Shown here: one piece after another, positions 13,427 to 24,600 of the stretch
How the letters are laid out: every line of letters starts with the position of its first letter
Numbering within the stretch: the first letter of the stretch is position 1
Assembly: GCA_035048495.1 (NCBI GenBank)
Contig: CM068540.1
Location: 8,230,829 to 8,294,828 of the forward strand
DNA: 64,000 nt
Direction: 5' to 3'
DNA from: Euptelea pleiosperma
Taxonomy: Eukaryota; Streptophyta; Magnoliopsida; Ranunculales; Eupteleaceae
Notes under the pieces: model-generated
Told to the model about the DNA's origin: nothing
What the model saw: the letters and a program-made list of their open reading frames with translations, nothing else
The model's database searches: none
Translations under genes and position numbers: made by a program

Positions 13427-16400
13427 TGATATTCGCTTAAAAGTGCGTATTTTCCACTGTTATCTTCTAAGCGTTTTCACACTCTCCTATGTTAAAATGC
13501 TCTATTTATCTACTTTCCTACGTAAGAGTCTCTTTTGTTGCGTAGAACACACTTTTCTGGACGAAATGGTATATTTGCATGCATTAAACACATTTTCGGA
13601 AGTCTAGACATTAAGTCATTCTGATAAAGTCTCATTACGCATTTCTTCTGTCGCAGAAAACCCCGATGGGACAATTCTCGAGACTTACGAGTCCACATCA
13701 ATCAGGAAAGCCCATTATCAAAGCTTAAAGAGCCCACATGATATGACTAGAAGATATGGGCCAAATATGGGCTGAATAAGATGACCAAAAAGTCGGCCCA
13801 AAGAACAAAGAGAGTAGGAGAGCCAATGACCAAGAGACGGACCAAAGCGTTTAAAGCCACATAAGTCAGCAAGGAATGATAGTCTACTCTACTAGAGAAG
13901 CGTGAGGATGGTCACAGTGAAGACCAGGGTTCCAGACCCTCTGCCAATACTTTTATCTCCATTTTTGGATACTTTCTCTCTCATCTCTCCTTATTCTCTC
14001 TCTCTCTTCATCTCTCGGTCCTCGAATCTACTGACCTAACCCCAGAACTCCTGCCCATCGGCTCTATCTCATCTCCCTTAGCTTTCTGACCGTTAAATCT
14101 TCCATCGGACCGTTCGATCTTCAATCGGACCGTTGGATCTCTCTAGATCCGACGATCTACCAATCTGGGTCCCGATCATTGCCATCCAAGTCTATCATCC
14201 GATCGCCAGTGGATCATCCATCATCCATCCTGTCATCATTGCACCCAGTCTCTATGAGATCGTCACACGATGAGTGGTGCATCCATCAAAGAGCCATCAG
14301 AAATGGAGGGTCTAGATTTCCTGGATATTGAAAATACTGAGTTTTCAAAATATAAAAATTCTTTTAAAAAGGATTTTGGAAAGTTGCAAAATAACTGTTT
14401 TAAAAGGAGATCTTTTACGAAAGTTTTTTTGAAAGAATTTTTGGACAGAGATTTATTTAGCAAGTCAATGGGTATTTGACCAAAAAGCTTGGGAAAACAT
14501 GGTTGGATTTTGAAAGAATATTATTTAAATGGGTGAAGAGATTTTTTTTAGAAACTTTGATGGTTCGAGTTTTGGTAAGGGGTGAGCCATTTTGAAAGAG
14601 GCCATTTTTAAAGAGTAAAATATCTTTACAAAAATAAAGGAGAGGAAAAACTTACTGATTTGGGATGTGGATGAATATCCCTCTTGACGTTTCAACCCGA
14701 GATCGCCACTCTAGAATGGCTCCACGTTCTCCATCCCCCAAGGAAACCCAGCCACCATCTCTTTTTCCTTCATCTCTCTTCTCCCCACGTTCCATACCTT
14801 TCACTCCCCCTCAAGCCAACAAAGAAAAAGAAAAGAAAAGAGAAGAAGCGGAAGATGGGAGGGCGGTAGCTTCTCCTCCAAACCGCCACAACCTTGCTGG
14901 CCAAACCAGCAAGGTTGCTCAACCTGCAACGCATCTCTTCCATCACCTTGCCTTTTCTCCACGCCACCTCTTCTCTTCCCAGATTCATCTCCTTTCATCT
15001 CCCAAAAATGGTCCTCACTCCTTCCTTTGGAGCTCTCTCTCTCTCAAAAAAAAAAAATAATACACAGCAAAAAAAAAAGAAAAAGAAAAAAAAAAGGTAA
15101 AGAGAAAGAAGGAAGAAGAAAGAAAGAGGAAGCCGTTAGGCTCCTCCCCTTAGACATATCCTTGCAGGTGGAGCGTTTCCTAACACCGCCTGTAGCATCC
15201 GGAAAGCCCCCCTCCATCTTCACGCAAGCTGCAACCTTCACTAGCCGGAGTATGCAACTCCGGCGAACTCCATTAAAACCGACGACCTGCACCTCCTCCT
15301 CTCTCACCTCAGTAATGGCAGGCCTCTCCTAGGCCGTGTTCCACTGCCTTGCAGTTCTCCTTCCTTCCAGTGAACCAGTGGTCCATCCTCCAAGCATTCT
15401 ATCTTCCAACTTCTTTCACGTTGCTGCACTCTGGCCAGCCAACCTGCAACTCGCCTGCACATTCATCTTCCATGGCCGCCCACGACATTGCTGTTCCGCC
15501 AGTTTGCACCTCCGCCTGCAAGCCCACCTGCAACCCTGCTTCTTCTGCCTGTTTCTCTGCCAGCGTGCAGCACCGCTTGTTGCTGCATACAGCACTGCTT
15601 GTTGCTACGTCCAGCACCATTGCTGCCACTCCGCCTCCAGCAACACCACCGTCCTTCCTCCTCCGCTAGGAACATGCAACTGTTGGCCATCCTCCAAACT
15701 CCGCCTCCTTGCTCCGCCTCCCTCTTCCACGGCCTGCAACGTTCACATCCTCTATGCACTGCCTGAACCAGCAAGCGCCTTCTTCCTCTTCTCCGGACGA
15801 TTTCTTCACTCGTAGGTCATCTTCTTCATCTGGTCGGCAAGGTGGTGCACCACCGCTTGAACCAGCAACTGGCATCTCCGGTGAACCACCTTCAACCAGG
15901 GTGTGGTCAACCTACAAGTTGCACGCTGGACAGCAACCTCCGCCTGCACGCTCACCTGCAACTATCTTTTGTTTGCCGATCACAACACCACCATCTTCTC
16001 ATTGGCTGGCCGGAGCACCACCGTCTCCTCTCAATGGGCAACGCCCACCTCTTTGCTACCTTCCTCACCAAAGCTCTGCACACCACCAGCCAACGGCTTC
16101 CACTTTCTCCTCCGTCTTCAGGTGGTGCATCCCCATGAACAGGTACCAGTAACCTCCATTAATGCCAGTCAATCGTCCATGATTGCTGCACTTCCAGCAA
16201 ACATCTCCCCCGCCATCTTCTTCTTCTTGGACTAGAGGATGTCCTCCAACCTCCTCCCATTACTGCGCTCACCACCAGTTGATGGAACCTACCACGAACA
16301 ACTTTCCGGGCTCCTCCACACGGCCAGCAAATTAATCTCTTGGCCGAAATATGCACCACGATTCTCTTGGCCGAATTCCAAGGCCAATCATGGCCGATCA

Positions 16401-17125
16401 AGCCGCAGCACCCCCCATGCAACTTTCCGGGCATCCTCCTCATCCCGATCTCCATTCTCATGCACCATGCCACCGTACGGGATGATCACTTATTGCAAAA
16501 CCTCATTGGCCGATTCATAAGGCTGATCTCATTCGTTTCAAGAGGTAATTTTCTCTCTCTTCCCTTACTTTATCTCTCTAGAGTTTGGGAATCCACTTTC
16601 TCTATCTAGAATCCCCAGGCTGATCGCCTTTTTGCACCGCCGACTCCGTTCGGTGAATGCAAGAGGGTGAGTTTTTCTCTCACCTCTACCTTGTCGGCCG
16701 GTAAATGACCGAGGTGTGAAAAATCTCTCTCTACCTTCTTCCTCTCTCTCGAAAAGTTCTCTTTACATGCTTTCTAGAATAGATTTACCGCTTTATTTAT
16801 TTCTGTCATTTATTTCATGTAAGCAACAGTTTAATTAATGCAATTTGAGTTTGATGATTTTAGTCTTCTCTGGATCTTATTTGGATGTGTTTTCAATCGA
16901 CTCGCCCTTCTCATCTCTTCCATCATTCTCCTTTTCTCTTGTATATTATCTGTCATTTTATGTTCTTATTCGCGCTAATCCGACTAATCCCGAGTGTGGA
17001 TCGACATCCGACACGAATCCCTATACAAAAGCTCATATTTTGCAGGATTAAAATTCAGATCAAATTACAAATCTTGTTGATTCTAGGGTTTCCGTAACCA
17101 ACGACGCGGAAAAATCCTACTTTCA
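13427..17125 (+). repeat. 3' LTR (3,699 bp)
   Basis: Same limits (TGATATTCGC ... CTACTTTCA) and content as the LTR at 5622-9320. Compared with that copy it lacks a 13-bp duplication near 16770 (ACATGCTTTCTT) and has a 9-bp extra segment near 16978. The target duplication taagc follows immediately. Confidence 0.93.
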
Positions 17126-17984
17126 TAAGCTAATCTTACAATATCAATAAATTAAGTAATATTGATACATGCATCCAAAAATTAATTGAAAGCTTTTGAT
17201 TCTTTTCTTACAATGCATTCAAACAATTTGAAATCCATTACGGTCACAAATTAAGGAAAAAAGAACCATTATGGAGGGTAGTTAAGGTATACTAGTACTT
17301 GTAGTTTTTTATTGGTCAAAAGTTCATTTTTTAGTTAATTAACGAATTATATTTTTTTACGTAGTACCCAAGATGACATGAAATCTTGTGAATTTTTTGT
17401 AATGAGGTACATGAGAGACCTCGTTAGCGAATATGATGATGACATAATTCAATCGTCGGTGAGCGATTTGTTATACGTATTTTAGGTCCACTTGTACGTC
17501 TTAAAATTATTTTATTAATTAGGTCTCTACCTATTTTTTGATTAATTAGGTCACATTTTTTAAATCAAAAACTAGCTACTCAATTAAAGAGCTGACAGAA
17601 TATAGAGCTGAGTGGATTATGCTCTTCCAAAAGAATTATGGTATATTGTTATTCTTTTTTTTTTTGTTTCTAAGTTAATACATGTTCATTTTCTAGTTTT
17701 ATATATCTAATTATATTCTTCTGATCGATGATCATTTCTTTTTTTTGCAGACGATTAGGCATTTTTCTAGGAAATTACAGGTATATATATCAACCTTATT
17801 TTAAATTTAATTTGTGATGAGTTATTATTTGCAACCTATACTTGTTTGCGATAACTTTAACTTTAATTTTTAACTTGTTTGCAACCTGTTAGCTGATGAG
17901 TTATTGGGGGTGCATGCCTTTTCGTTTTAATTTCTTATGTCCATAGACATAATTTACCTTTCAGTACTTCAAAATTTCTTATGT

Positions 17985-18345
17985 CCTAGTTGAATGGTTT
18001 GAATGTATAGTTGAATGGTTTTAATGGGTTTGAATATATAGTTAAATGGTTTGAATGGGTTTGAACTGAGTTTGAATGTATAGTTGAATGGTTTGAATGT
18101 ATTGTTAAATGGTTTGAATGTATAGTTGAATGGTTTGAAATGGGTTTGAATATATAGTTGAATGGTTTGAATGTATAATTGAATGGGTTTGAATGTATTG
18201 AATAGGTTTGAACGTATAGTTGAATGGTTTGAATGTATAGTTGAATGGGTTTGAATGTATTGAATGGGTTTGAATGTATTAATATGTTTTAAACGTATAG
18301 TTGAATGGCTTGAATGTATATATAGTTGAATGGGTTTGAAATTTT
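17985..18345 (+). repeat. Minisatellite inside the CACTA element
   Basis: About a dozen imperfect copies of a 17-34 bp unit built on GGTTTGAATGTATAGTTGAAT. Units differ by inserted GGG or by loss of the TATAGTTGAAT half. It lies just inside the subterminal hairpin region of the CACTA right end. Confidence 0.9.
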
Positions 18346-18413
18346 TACTGTATTGCAGGTGGGTATAGGCGACACAGTAGAAACAAATAGGGTATAAAAA
18401 AAAAAAATTACAA

Positions 18414-18677
18414 TCGGCGTCGGTTTTGGCTAAACCGACGCCAAATAGTTATTGACAATTAGCATCGATTTTTGTAAAAACCGACGCTAATATTCAGGAT
18501 TTGGCATCGATTTTTGCAAAAATTGACACCATATCTTAGGCTTCCACGTCGATATATAACCGACGCATACCTTCCGCGTCACTGGTATTCGCGTCGATTT
18601 TTTATGGAAAAAAACCGACGCTAAATGTCTATGGCATCGGTTAAAAACCAACGCTGTATGTGCTTTTTCTAGTAGTG
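18414..18677 (+). repeat. CACTA right subterminal hairpins and terminus
   Basis: Six short hairpins in series share the arm word ACCGACGC or GCGTCGGT with variants. The clearest is GGCGTCGG/CCGACGCC at 18416-18442. Others are near 18461-18489, 18498-18525, 18547-18565, 18588-18623 and 18634-18655. They end in CTAGTAGTG at 18677. In CACTA elements such subterminal repeats are the binding sites of the TnpA-type protein. Confidence 0.88.
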
Positions 18678-18729
18678 TATCTTGCAATAATTGCCAAGGA
18701 TTGGCAGTATGCTAGTTGGGCCGGGGTTG

Positions 18730-21700
18730 TGATATTCGCTCAAAAGTGCTTATTTTAAGTCATTATCCTTTTAGTGGTGTCACATTCTCCTACGTAAAAC
18801 TTATTTTTTTGTCGATTTTTTCACGTAAGAGTTTTTTTCATTGCATAGAACACATTCTTTAAACGAAAATTGACTATTTGCATGAAATATACGCATTTCT
18901 GATAGTCCAGTATCAAGCCGTTTTAGTAGACTCTCATAACGCATTTTTTTCTCTCGTAGGAAACCGAATCAGGCGATTCTCAAGACTTGTGGGCTCACAA
19001 TCAACCACAAAAGCCCACTATCAAAGCTTAAAGAGCCAGTAGGCTAGGACAAGAAGTTAGAAGCCAAATACGAGTCAAGTCAAAGATCGTAGAGCAAGAA
19101 CAAGGACCAAGAGAGAGGCAAAGCCGAAGACCAAGAGACGGACCAAAGTGATTCAAAGCCGCACCAAATGACATAAAATGACGGATTATGTGATTGGTGA
19201 AGCCTATTGAAGATTACGTTTAAGATCAGGGTTCAAGACCTCCCCCCCCCCCCCCCCCCGCCTACTCTTTTCTCTTTATTTTTGTATTATTTTCTCTCTC
19301 CTCTCTCTCCATCTCTCTAAACCCTAACATCTAACATTTAGATCATCTCATCCTACCATTAGATCCCTAGATTGACCATCCAATCACTCGTTCTATGATC
19401 TAACTACCCACATCTCACCATCCGATCATCCATCTGACCATTAGATCATCATATTCCACCGTCCGATCCTCAGATCGACCACCTCGATCATCAGATCAAT
19501 CATCCTAACCATTCGATCGCCATCATCTAACCTCTAATCTCCTCTCATCCAGCTATATCCCATCTCCCATAGCTTTTCTACTGTTAGATCTTTTATCAGA
19601 CCGATGGATCTCTCTAGATCTAACTGTTCTCCTATCTTGGCCAAGACCGCCATCATCGATCCACCCAAAATCTTGGCCATCCACTCTTTCATTACCTATT
19701 ATCCTAGTGGCCCACTGGCTCACATATCCTTAGGTCCATTATCTTGTTGGCCCATTGGCCGATATGCGGCATATTCAATATTAACCCATAACTTACTATC
19801 CTATGGCCTATCCACTAGCGGGCCCACGGCCTACTCTTTCCATAACCCACGGCCTGACACCACTTCTTGGCCCATTAGCCACTATCATCCAAGGCCTATG
19901 GTAGATCCACACATGGACCCAACTCACATGCCACATTACCCACATAGCCGGCCTAGTGGCCCATTAGCACTCTTTGGACCCCCATGGCCTTCACCTTAAA
20001 GGCCCACATTACTTTAAGCCCATATAGATGTGGGAGAAAAGGTCTCTCTTGACCACTTCTCCCTCATCCCAAATAGCTACCCACGTGTTTCTCCTCATCT
20101 CTCTCCAATCTCCCTTTAAAACCTTAGAGAACCCCACTTCTCTAATCGGTTCCCTCCCCCCTTCCTTCTCCTAATCCCCTCTTCTCTAAACCTCTCTTTC
20201 CTACCTTGTTGGCCATTCATTAGGCCGCAACTCCGACAGGCAACCGGATTGCACATCTTCTTCTCCCTTCTCTTACCCAAAAACCATCATAGAAGATTGG
20301 TTTTCTCTTCTCCTTTCCTCTCATTAATGTGTTGCATGCCTACAACACACTGTGGTGCAACTCAGGACGTCTATTCAACCATCGTCTTGGCAAACCTGCA
20401 ACTCTGGCAGGTGAAACTCCCATCCACATCTACAACCGAGGTCGCTCCTCTAGCGACCACAAACCGGCAACAACCAGCCTCCTTGCTGCCTTTGTCTCCA
20501 GCAAATAAGTCCCTCAGCTTCTGCTTATCCTTCTTCTTTTTTTTCTCCTTCTTTTTCAAATCTTCCTTCACTGGAGTAGCAACCTACAACTCCGGCTGAT
20601 CTCCTATGCAGAACTGCAACTCTCAGTTGTGGGTCACAGTTTCACAATCAGACTGCAACCTTGCACCTTCCCGCGGCCTGCTCTTGGACGTCATGTTCTC
20701 CATTCTTGCCCACCATGTGTTGCACGTCTGCAACACTCAACATCTTCTCCATTCCGCCACCTTCTTGCTCTCCACCTTGTCGGACTGATATTCAACGGTG
20801 CTCCTCCCTAACTGTTCATCCCTTGTGGAGCCTCCTCCACACGCTGATATTCGCTCAAAAGTGCTTATTTTAAGCAATTATTCTTATAGCGATGTCGCAT
20901 TCTCCTACGTAAAACTTGTCTTTTTATCGACTTTTCTATATAAGAGTTTCTTCCATTGCGTAGAACGCATTCTTTAGACGAAAATCGACTATTTGCATGA
21001 AATATACACATTTCGGATAGTCCAGTATCAAGCCATTTTAGTTGAATCTCATTATGCGCTTTTTCACTTGTAGGAGACCCTATCGGGCAATTCTCGAGGA
21101 CTAGCGGGCCCACGATCAACCACAGAAGACTTCTATCAAAGCTTAAAGAGCCAACAGGCTAGGATAAAAAGATAGAAGACATATACGGGCAAAGCTAAAG
21201 GATCGTAGAGCCGGAACAAGGACTAAGAGAGAGAATAGTTGGAGACCAAGAGAAAGACTTAGGTGTTAAAGGCCACACCAATTGACATCAAAGGATAAGT
21301 TTGACTTATTGGTGGAGCGGATGAGAGAGAATAAAGAAGACCAGGGTTCAAGACCCTCCAATGCTTTTATTTTTATATTTTTCTCTCACCTCTCTCCTAT
21401 TTCTCTCTTTATCTATCTATCTTGGCCCATGATATAGGCCCATGACCTAAGCCCATGACCCATGACCCATGCCCATGACCCATGCCCATTACCCATGCTC
21501 ATGCCCATTTGTAACAATAAGAGAGAATTAGTCTCACTTGACCGATTCTTCTCTCCCCCATATCTCTCTATCATCTAACTAACCCATTCCCAACCGTTGG
21601 ATCTCTCTAGATCTAACGGTCATCATTTTTACAACAAGCAAAAAGAAAAAAAAAAGTCTATAAGAGATCTACGATCTCTCCTTCTTGGGTTGGTTCCCTC

Positions 21701-23329
21701 CCCCTTCTCTTCCTCTCTTTCTTCTTTCTTTCTCTTCTTCTTCACCCTTCTTCTCCGGCGAGCAACTCTGGCGAGCTCACCATTAACGCCTCGACCTCGA
21801 AGTGCAAAGCGTCAAACAGCAACGTCTCCTTGCTGCCCATTCCATTCGCCACAATCAAAGGCTACAATCCTCAATCCTACTGAGTTCTATCCAATAGAAG
21901 TTGCACCATCTACCTCTTCAATGGTAAGCTTCTCTCTAATTCATCTCTCTAACCTTCCTATCTTCTTTCACTCTCTTCTTCCCTCTCTACCTTTACATGC
22001 TTTCTAGAGTAATATTTTAATGGTTTTCTAGATTAATTTGGTTTAATGTTATTTCCGTTGTAAAGCATTTGAACAAGCATTGTAAGCATTTGTTTTTAGT
22101 TTAATGAACAAGTTTTAAATTCAAGTTTAAGTTGTTTTCATTTATTGTGTTTTTCATTCTCGTTTCTCTTATGTTTTTTTTTCATTCTAATAGTTTTAAC
22201 AACAATCTCAAACATATTTTAAATCAACCTCCACCATTCTCACCCTTCCATTTATTCTGAGCATTTTCTGATTATTCTTGTTTCTTATTGTGCTAACTAA
22301 TCCCGAGTGCGAATGATATCCGACACGAGCCACTGTGCAAGTCTGCTTATTTGCAGATTAAGTGAACCAATTCGGAGAAATTACAAATATTGTTGACATC
22401 AAGGGTTTCCGATCCAACGACACGGAAAAACCTTAATTTCAACTGCACCACGTGTCTTCTCCGTCCCTCCTCGTTTTGGCCTCACAACTTGCTGCCCAAG
22501 ATCCTTTCATCTGGACGGACTGCAACTCCACGTACCAGTGCATCTTCCTCCTCTTCAACGTACTTATCCATCTTCAAAACCAGTGCTCACCACGTTCTTC
22601 ACCAACCGAGCTCCCCCTTGCCTCTCCCACCTTCAAATTGCACACATGCAACTTTATATTGGGCTACCAACAGGTTCCACTAAGTCTCCTTCACGATTCC
22701 AAAAGTGGGAACCTATGGTTGGGTCAGTGCACCACGTGCTACAGCACCCCACGGATAGCAACTCCGGTGACTTTCCGGGCACCGAAATGACCATTGGACA
22801 GATACTCCTTGGCTCTTCTGGGGGTAAGTTTCGAGGTAAATTCGTCTCTTTACCTTTTTTTCTCTCATTCTCTCTCTAGATCTCTTGTTTCTCTCACTTT
22901 ATCTCTCTACTTAATTTCTCTCTCTATCTCTCTCTTACTTGCTTTCTAGTGTAGATTTGTTTTATCACAATTAAATTCTTGTACGGATGCTTTTAGTTAT
23001 TTAATGAATTAAGTTTTGTTTGTTTCATGCGCTTTGGATTTAATCTTATTTATGTTCTTTTAAGTTATTTGATTTAAGAATTGATCTCAAATACAAAAGC
23101 AGATTTTAATCCCGATATCCATTATTCTCACCCCTTCGTTATTTTCTTAGCATTTTCCAAGATTAATTTGTTCTGATAATGCACTAATCCCTAATCTCGA
23201 GTGCGGATCAACATCCGACACATACCACTGTGCAAAAAACTTGTATTTTTTGCAAATATTAAAGAACCGGATTACAAATATTGTTGAACTATAGTTTCCG
23301 ATTAAACGACACGGAAATTCCTACTTTCA
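18730..23329 (+). repeat. 3' LTR of the outer element, interrupted by a solo LTR
   Basis: About 3.0 kb of LTR when the nested insert 20845-22441 is removed. It contains the same landmarks as the other LTRs in order: TGATATTCGCTCAAAAGTG, GACCAAGAGACGGACCAAAG (19132), CTCTCTAGATCTAAC (19610), then CGAGTGCGGATCAACATCCG (23199) and ACACGGAAATTCCTACTTTCA (23309). An 18-base run of C lies at 19242-19259. The 131-codon frame at 19604-19999 is repetitive sequence with no domain. Confidence 0.8.
20845..22441 (+). mobile_element. Solo LTR nested in the outer 3' LTR
   Basis: It starts TGATATTCGCTCAAAAGTG and ends GAAAAACCTTAATTTCA, the family termini, with no interior or second LTR. At about 1.6 kb it is shorter than the other LTRs. 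The flanks do not form a clean 5-bp duplication (cacgc on the left, actgc on the right), so it may have recombined or lost flanking bases. Solo LTRs normally arise by recombination between the two LTRs of one element. Confidence 0.75.
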
Positions 23330-23330
23330 G

Positions 23331-23758
23331 TCCCAAAATGTACTTTAGTTCTAAGTCTAAATGCCTAAACCTATAACTGACTACAATTTGTCAACCGGAC
23401 CTTGGATTTTGATCCCGTCTCTTTCAACGCATTTGCTTCAACATATTTGGAGTGTTGGAAGAGATTTCATTAGATTCTGACTTTGTTTACCCGATTCGGG
23501 CGTCAAGGTTCCGAAATGAATTTTAGTTATAACTCTGAAATGCGTAAACCTACAACTCACTACAGTTTAACAACTGGACATCGAATTTTGACCCCGTCTC
23601 TTCCAACACATTTGTTTCAACACATTGGAAGTGTGGGAAGAGGTTTTGGGTGATTCTAACCTCGTTTGCCCAATTTCGGCATCGAGGTCCCGAAATGGAT
23701 TTTAGTTCTAAGTCTTAAATGCCTAAACCTACAACTGATTACAGTTTATCAACTGTAC
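23331..23758 (+). repeat. Tandem repeat, about 179-bp unit, 2.4 copies
   Basis: Unit starts at about 23331, 23511 and 23689 share CGAAATG(G/A)(A/T)TTTTAGTT, CCTAAACCTA(C/T)AACTGA, CCCGTCTCTT(T/C)CAAC and TTGGAAG. The third unit stops after about 70 bp. The array starts directly after the LTR terminus at 23329. Satellite-length units are possible but only this short run is seen. Confidence 0.82.
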
Positions 23759-23759
23759 C

Positions 23760-24600
23760 TAGTCATAAATTAGTGTGATTAGTGATTCCTAGCCATGAAG
23801 ATGACTCCAATACATTGCTTAGAAATCACTAATCATGCTATTTTTGGTCTGTATATCCATCTAAGAGTAAGACTTTGCTGACCCTCCACAATGACTGCCC
23901 CATGACAGCCACAATATGAGCCACATTGCACATTTGTGGAGGATGCTGACCGTATGGATGTTTGGTCAATCCCTAAGTGGATCAACAAATCAAAAATCAA
24001 CCTGATTAGTGATTTCTAAGTGTTGAATTGGAGTCATTTTCATGGGTTGTACCAAAGGATGGGGTAAACATCCATGCGGTCAGTGGCCCCATTTGCCCCA
24101 ATTTGACAGGCGCTTGCTACCTTGCCCCCTAGAACAAAAATCCTAGCTCCACCACTATGTAGATCCACCAAGGATGAGCTAAATATCCATGCGGTCAGTG
24201 GGTCCACAAAGAGTAGATCTTTGTTAACGAATGGCCATCATCAACATTGATAACAAACATCAGTATGAGACATGTGGCACATACAGTGATCTCAAATACA
24301 AAAGCACATACAGTGATCTCCAAATTGATAACAGACATCAGATTGGGGAGGATATACCTATGGTGAGGAGATCATCTTCACAAAAATTCAAATCATTCCA
24401 ATATTCATAGACTGGTTTAGAAGTCGAAGAATTATGAACTGTCCAATTTTACCATGTAACTTGAAAACCATATTTGATGGGGTTAGAAATTTCAGAATGG
24501 GCTGATTTTTTGTTGGGGTGATCTCCTCACCATAGAGATCCTCCTCACCAAAAATCAGCCGTTGATTCATCTTCTATGTCGGTACACCAAAATGGTTGTC
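23760..24600 (+). repeat. Debris of foldback repeat family A and a second repeat
   Basis: Positions 23900-24090 carry one arm of the dispersed family (TATGAGCCAC, CTGACCGTATGGATGTTTGG, CTGATTAGTGATTTCTAAG), then a short return arm. Near 24110-24155 the sequence CCTAGCTCCACCACTATG resembles a Tip100-type hAT terminus. Positions 24360-24600 share blocks with 54660-54770 (CTCACCAAAAATCA, AATCAGCC, TCATCTT, TATG). No gene is seen. Confidence 0.6.

Larger units (their letters stand above)
5622..17125 (+). mobile_element. Complete non-autonomous LTR retrotransposon (LARD-like, Ty3/Tat-related)
   Basis: Both LTRs are present (5622-9320 and 13427-17125), each beginning TGATATTCGC and ending CTACTTTCA. 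The 5-bp target duplication taagc is exact (5617-5621 and 17126-17130). The primer binding site starts two bases after the 5' LTR. The 4.1-kb interior has no recognisable gag, protease, reverse transcriptase, RNase H or integrase and no long reading frame. It must therefore have been mobilised by proteins from another element. The match of the primer site to tRNA-Asp and the GAGGACGTTGC...GGTTGGGGGTGGG block near 11776 resemble Tat/Athila-lineage Ty3 elements. That lineage call is an inference. Confidence 0.93.
3200..17650 (+). pseudogene. CACTA second gene: Transposase_24-like plus Ulp1-like (C48) protease, split by an LTR retrotransposon
   Basis: Exons can be followed on the plus strand. 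Positions 3201-3450 start with an M-E-P-H peptide. Positions 3518-3825 encode EHFVLDPRSKRHTL and RWRDFKTKLNADHVVPYM, then AQKKRRAMNKYNHRLGKKSY, typical of plant Transposase_24 proteins. Positions 4620-4880 encode the downstream region of these proteins (VAEGVILNNA, VGDAVGSIVAWP). Positions 5512-5616 encode AHWILIVNDLL and IYCFDSLNS, which carry the expected catalytic His (5515-5517) and Asp (5566-5568) of an Ulp1/C48 protease. The expected catalytic Cys lies 11.8 kb downstream in SCEFFVMRYMRDLV (Cys codon 17387-17389), followed by ELTEYRAEWIMLFQ. The LTR element at 5622-17125 falls between them. Stops near 3277, 3322 and 3690 show it was decaying as well. Confidence 0.85.
1..18677 (+). mobile_element. 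CACTA (En/Spm-like) transposon, 5' end outside the window, split by an LTR element
   Basis: The right end is visible. The last bases read CTAGTAGTG at 18669-18677, the complement of a CACTA terminus, and tat follows as a possible 3-bp target duplication. Subterminal hairpins built on ACCGACGC lie at 18414-18662. The left part (1-5621) carries decayed TnpD-type and TnpA/protease-type coding sequence on the plus strand. The right part (17126-18677) carries the end of the protease gene and a minisatellite. A complete LTR retrotransposon (5622-17125) interrupts it. The left terminus lies before the window, so total length is unknown. The element is dead: the transposase has several stops and the second gene is split. 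Confidence 0.9.
18678..23329 (+). mobile_element. 3' end of an older LTR retrotransposon of the same family
   Basis: Positions 18690-18729 repeat the end of the interior seen at 13391-13426 (AATTGCCAAGGATTGGCA, then a purine tract). Position 18730 starts an LTR with TGATATTCGC. The LTR ends at 23329 with CTACTTTCA. The rest of this element would lie left of the CACTA element, outside the window, so the CACTA inserted close to its 3' LTR. The LTR is clearly diverged from the 5622-17125 copies: only the ends and scattered blocks align. Confidence 0.82.

Noticed and set aside
17985..18345. CRISPR-like array
   Set aside because: Units are imperfect, spacers are not distinct, and the setting is the end of a plant CACTA element.
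19604..19999. A 131-codon plus-strand frame
   Set aside because: Built from GGCCCA/TGGCCCA repeats within the outer LTR.
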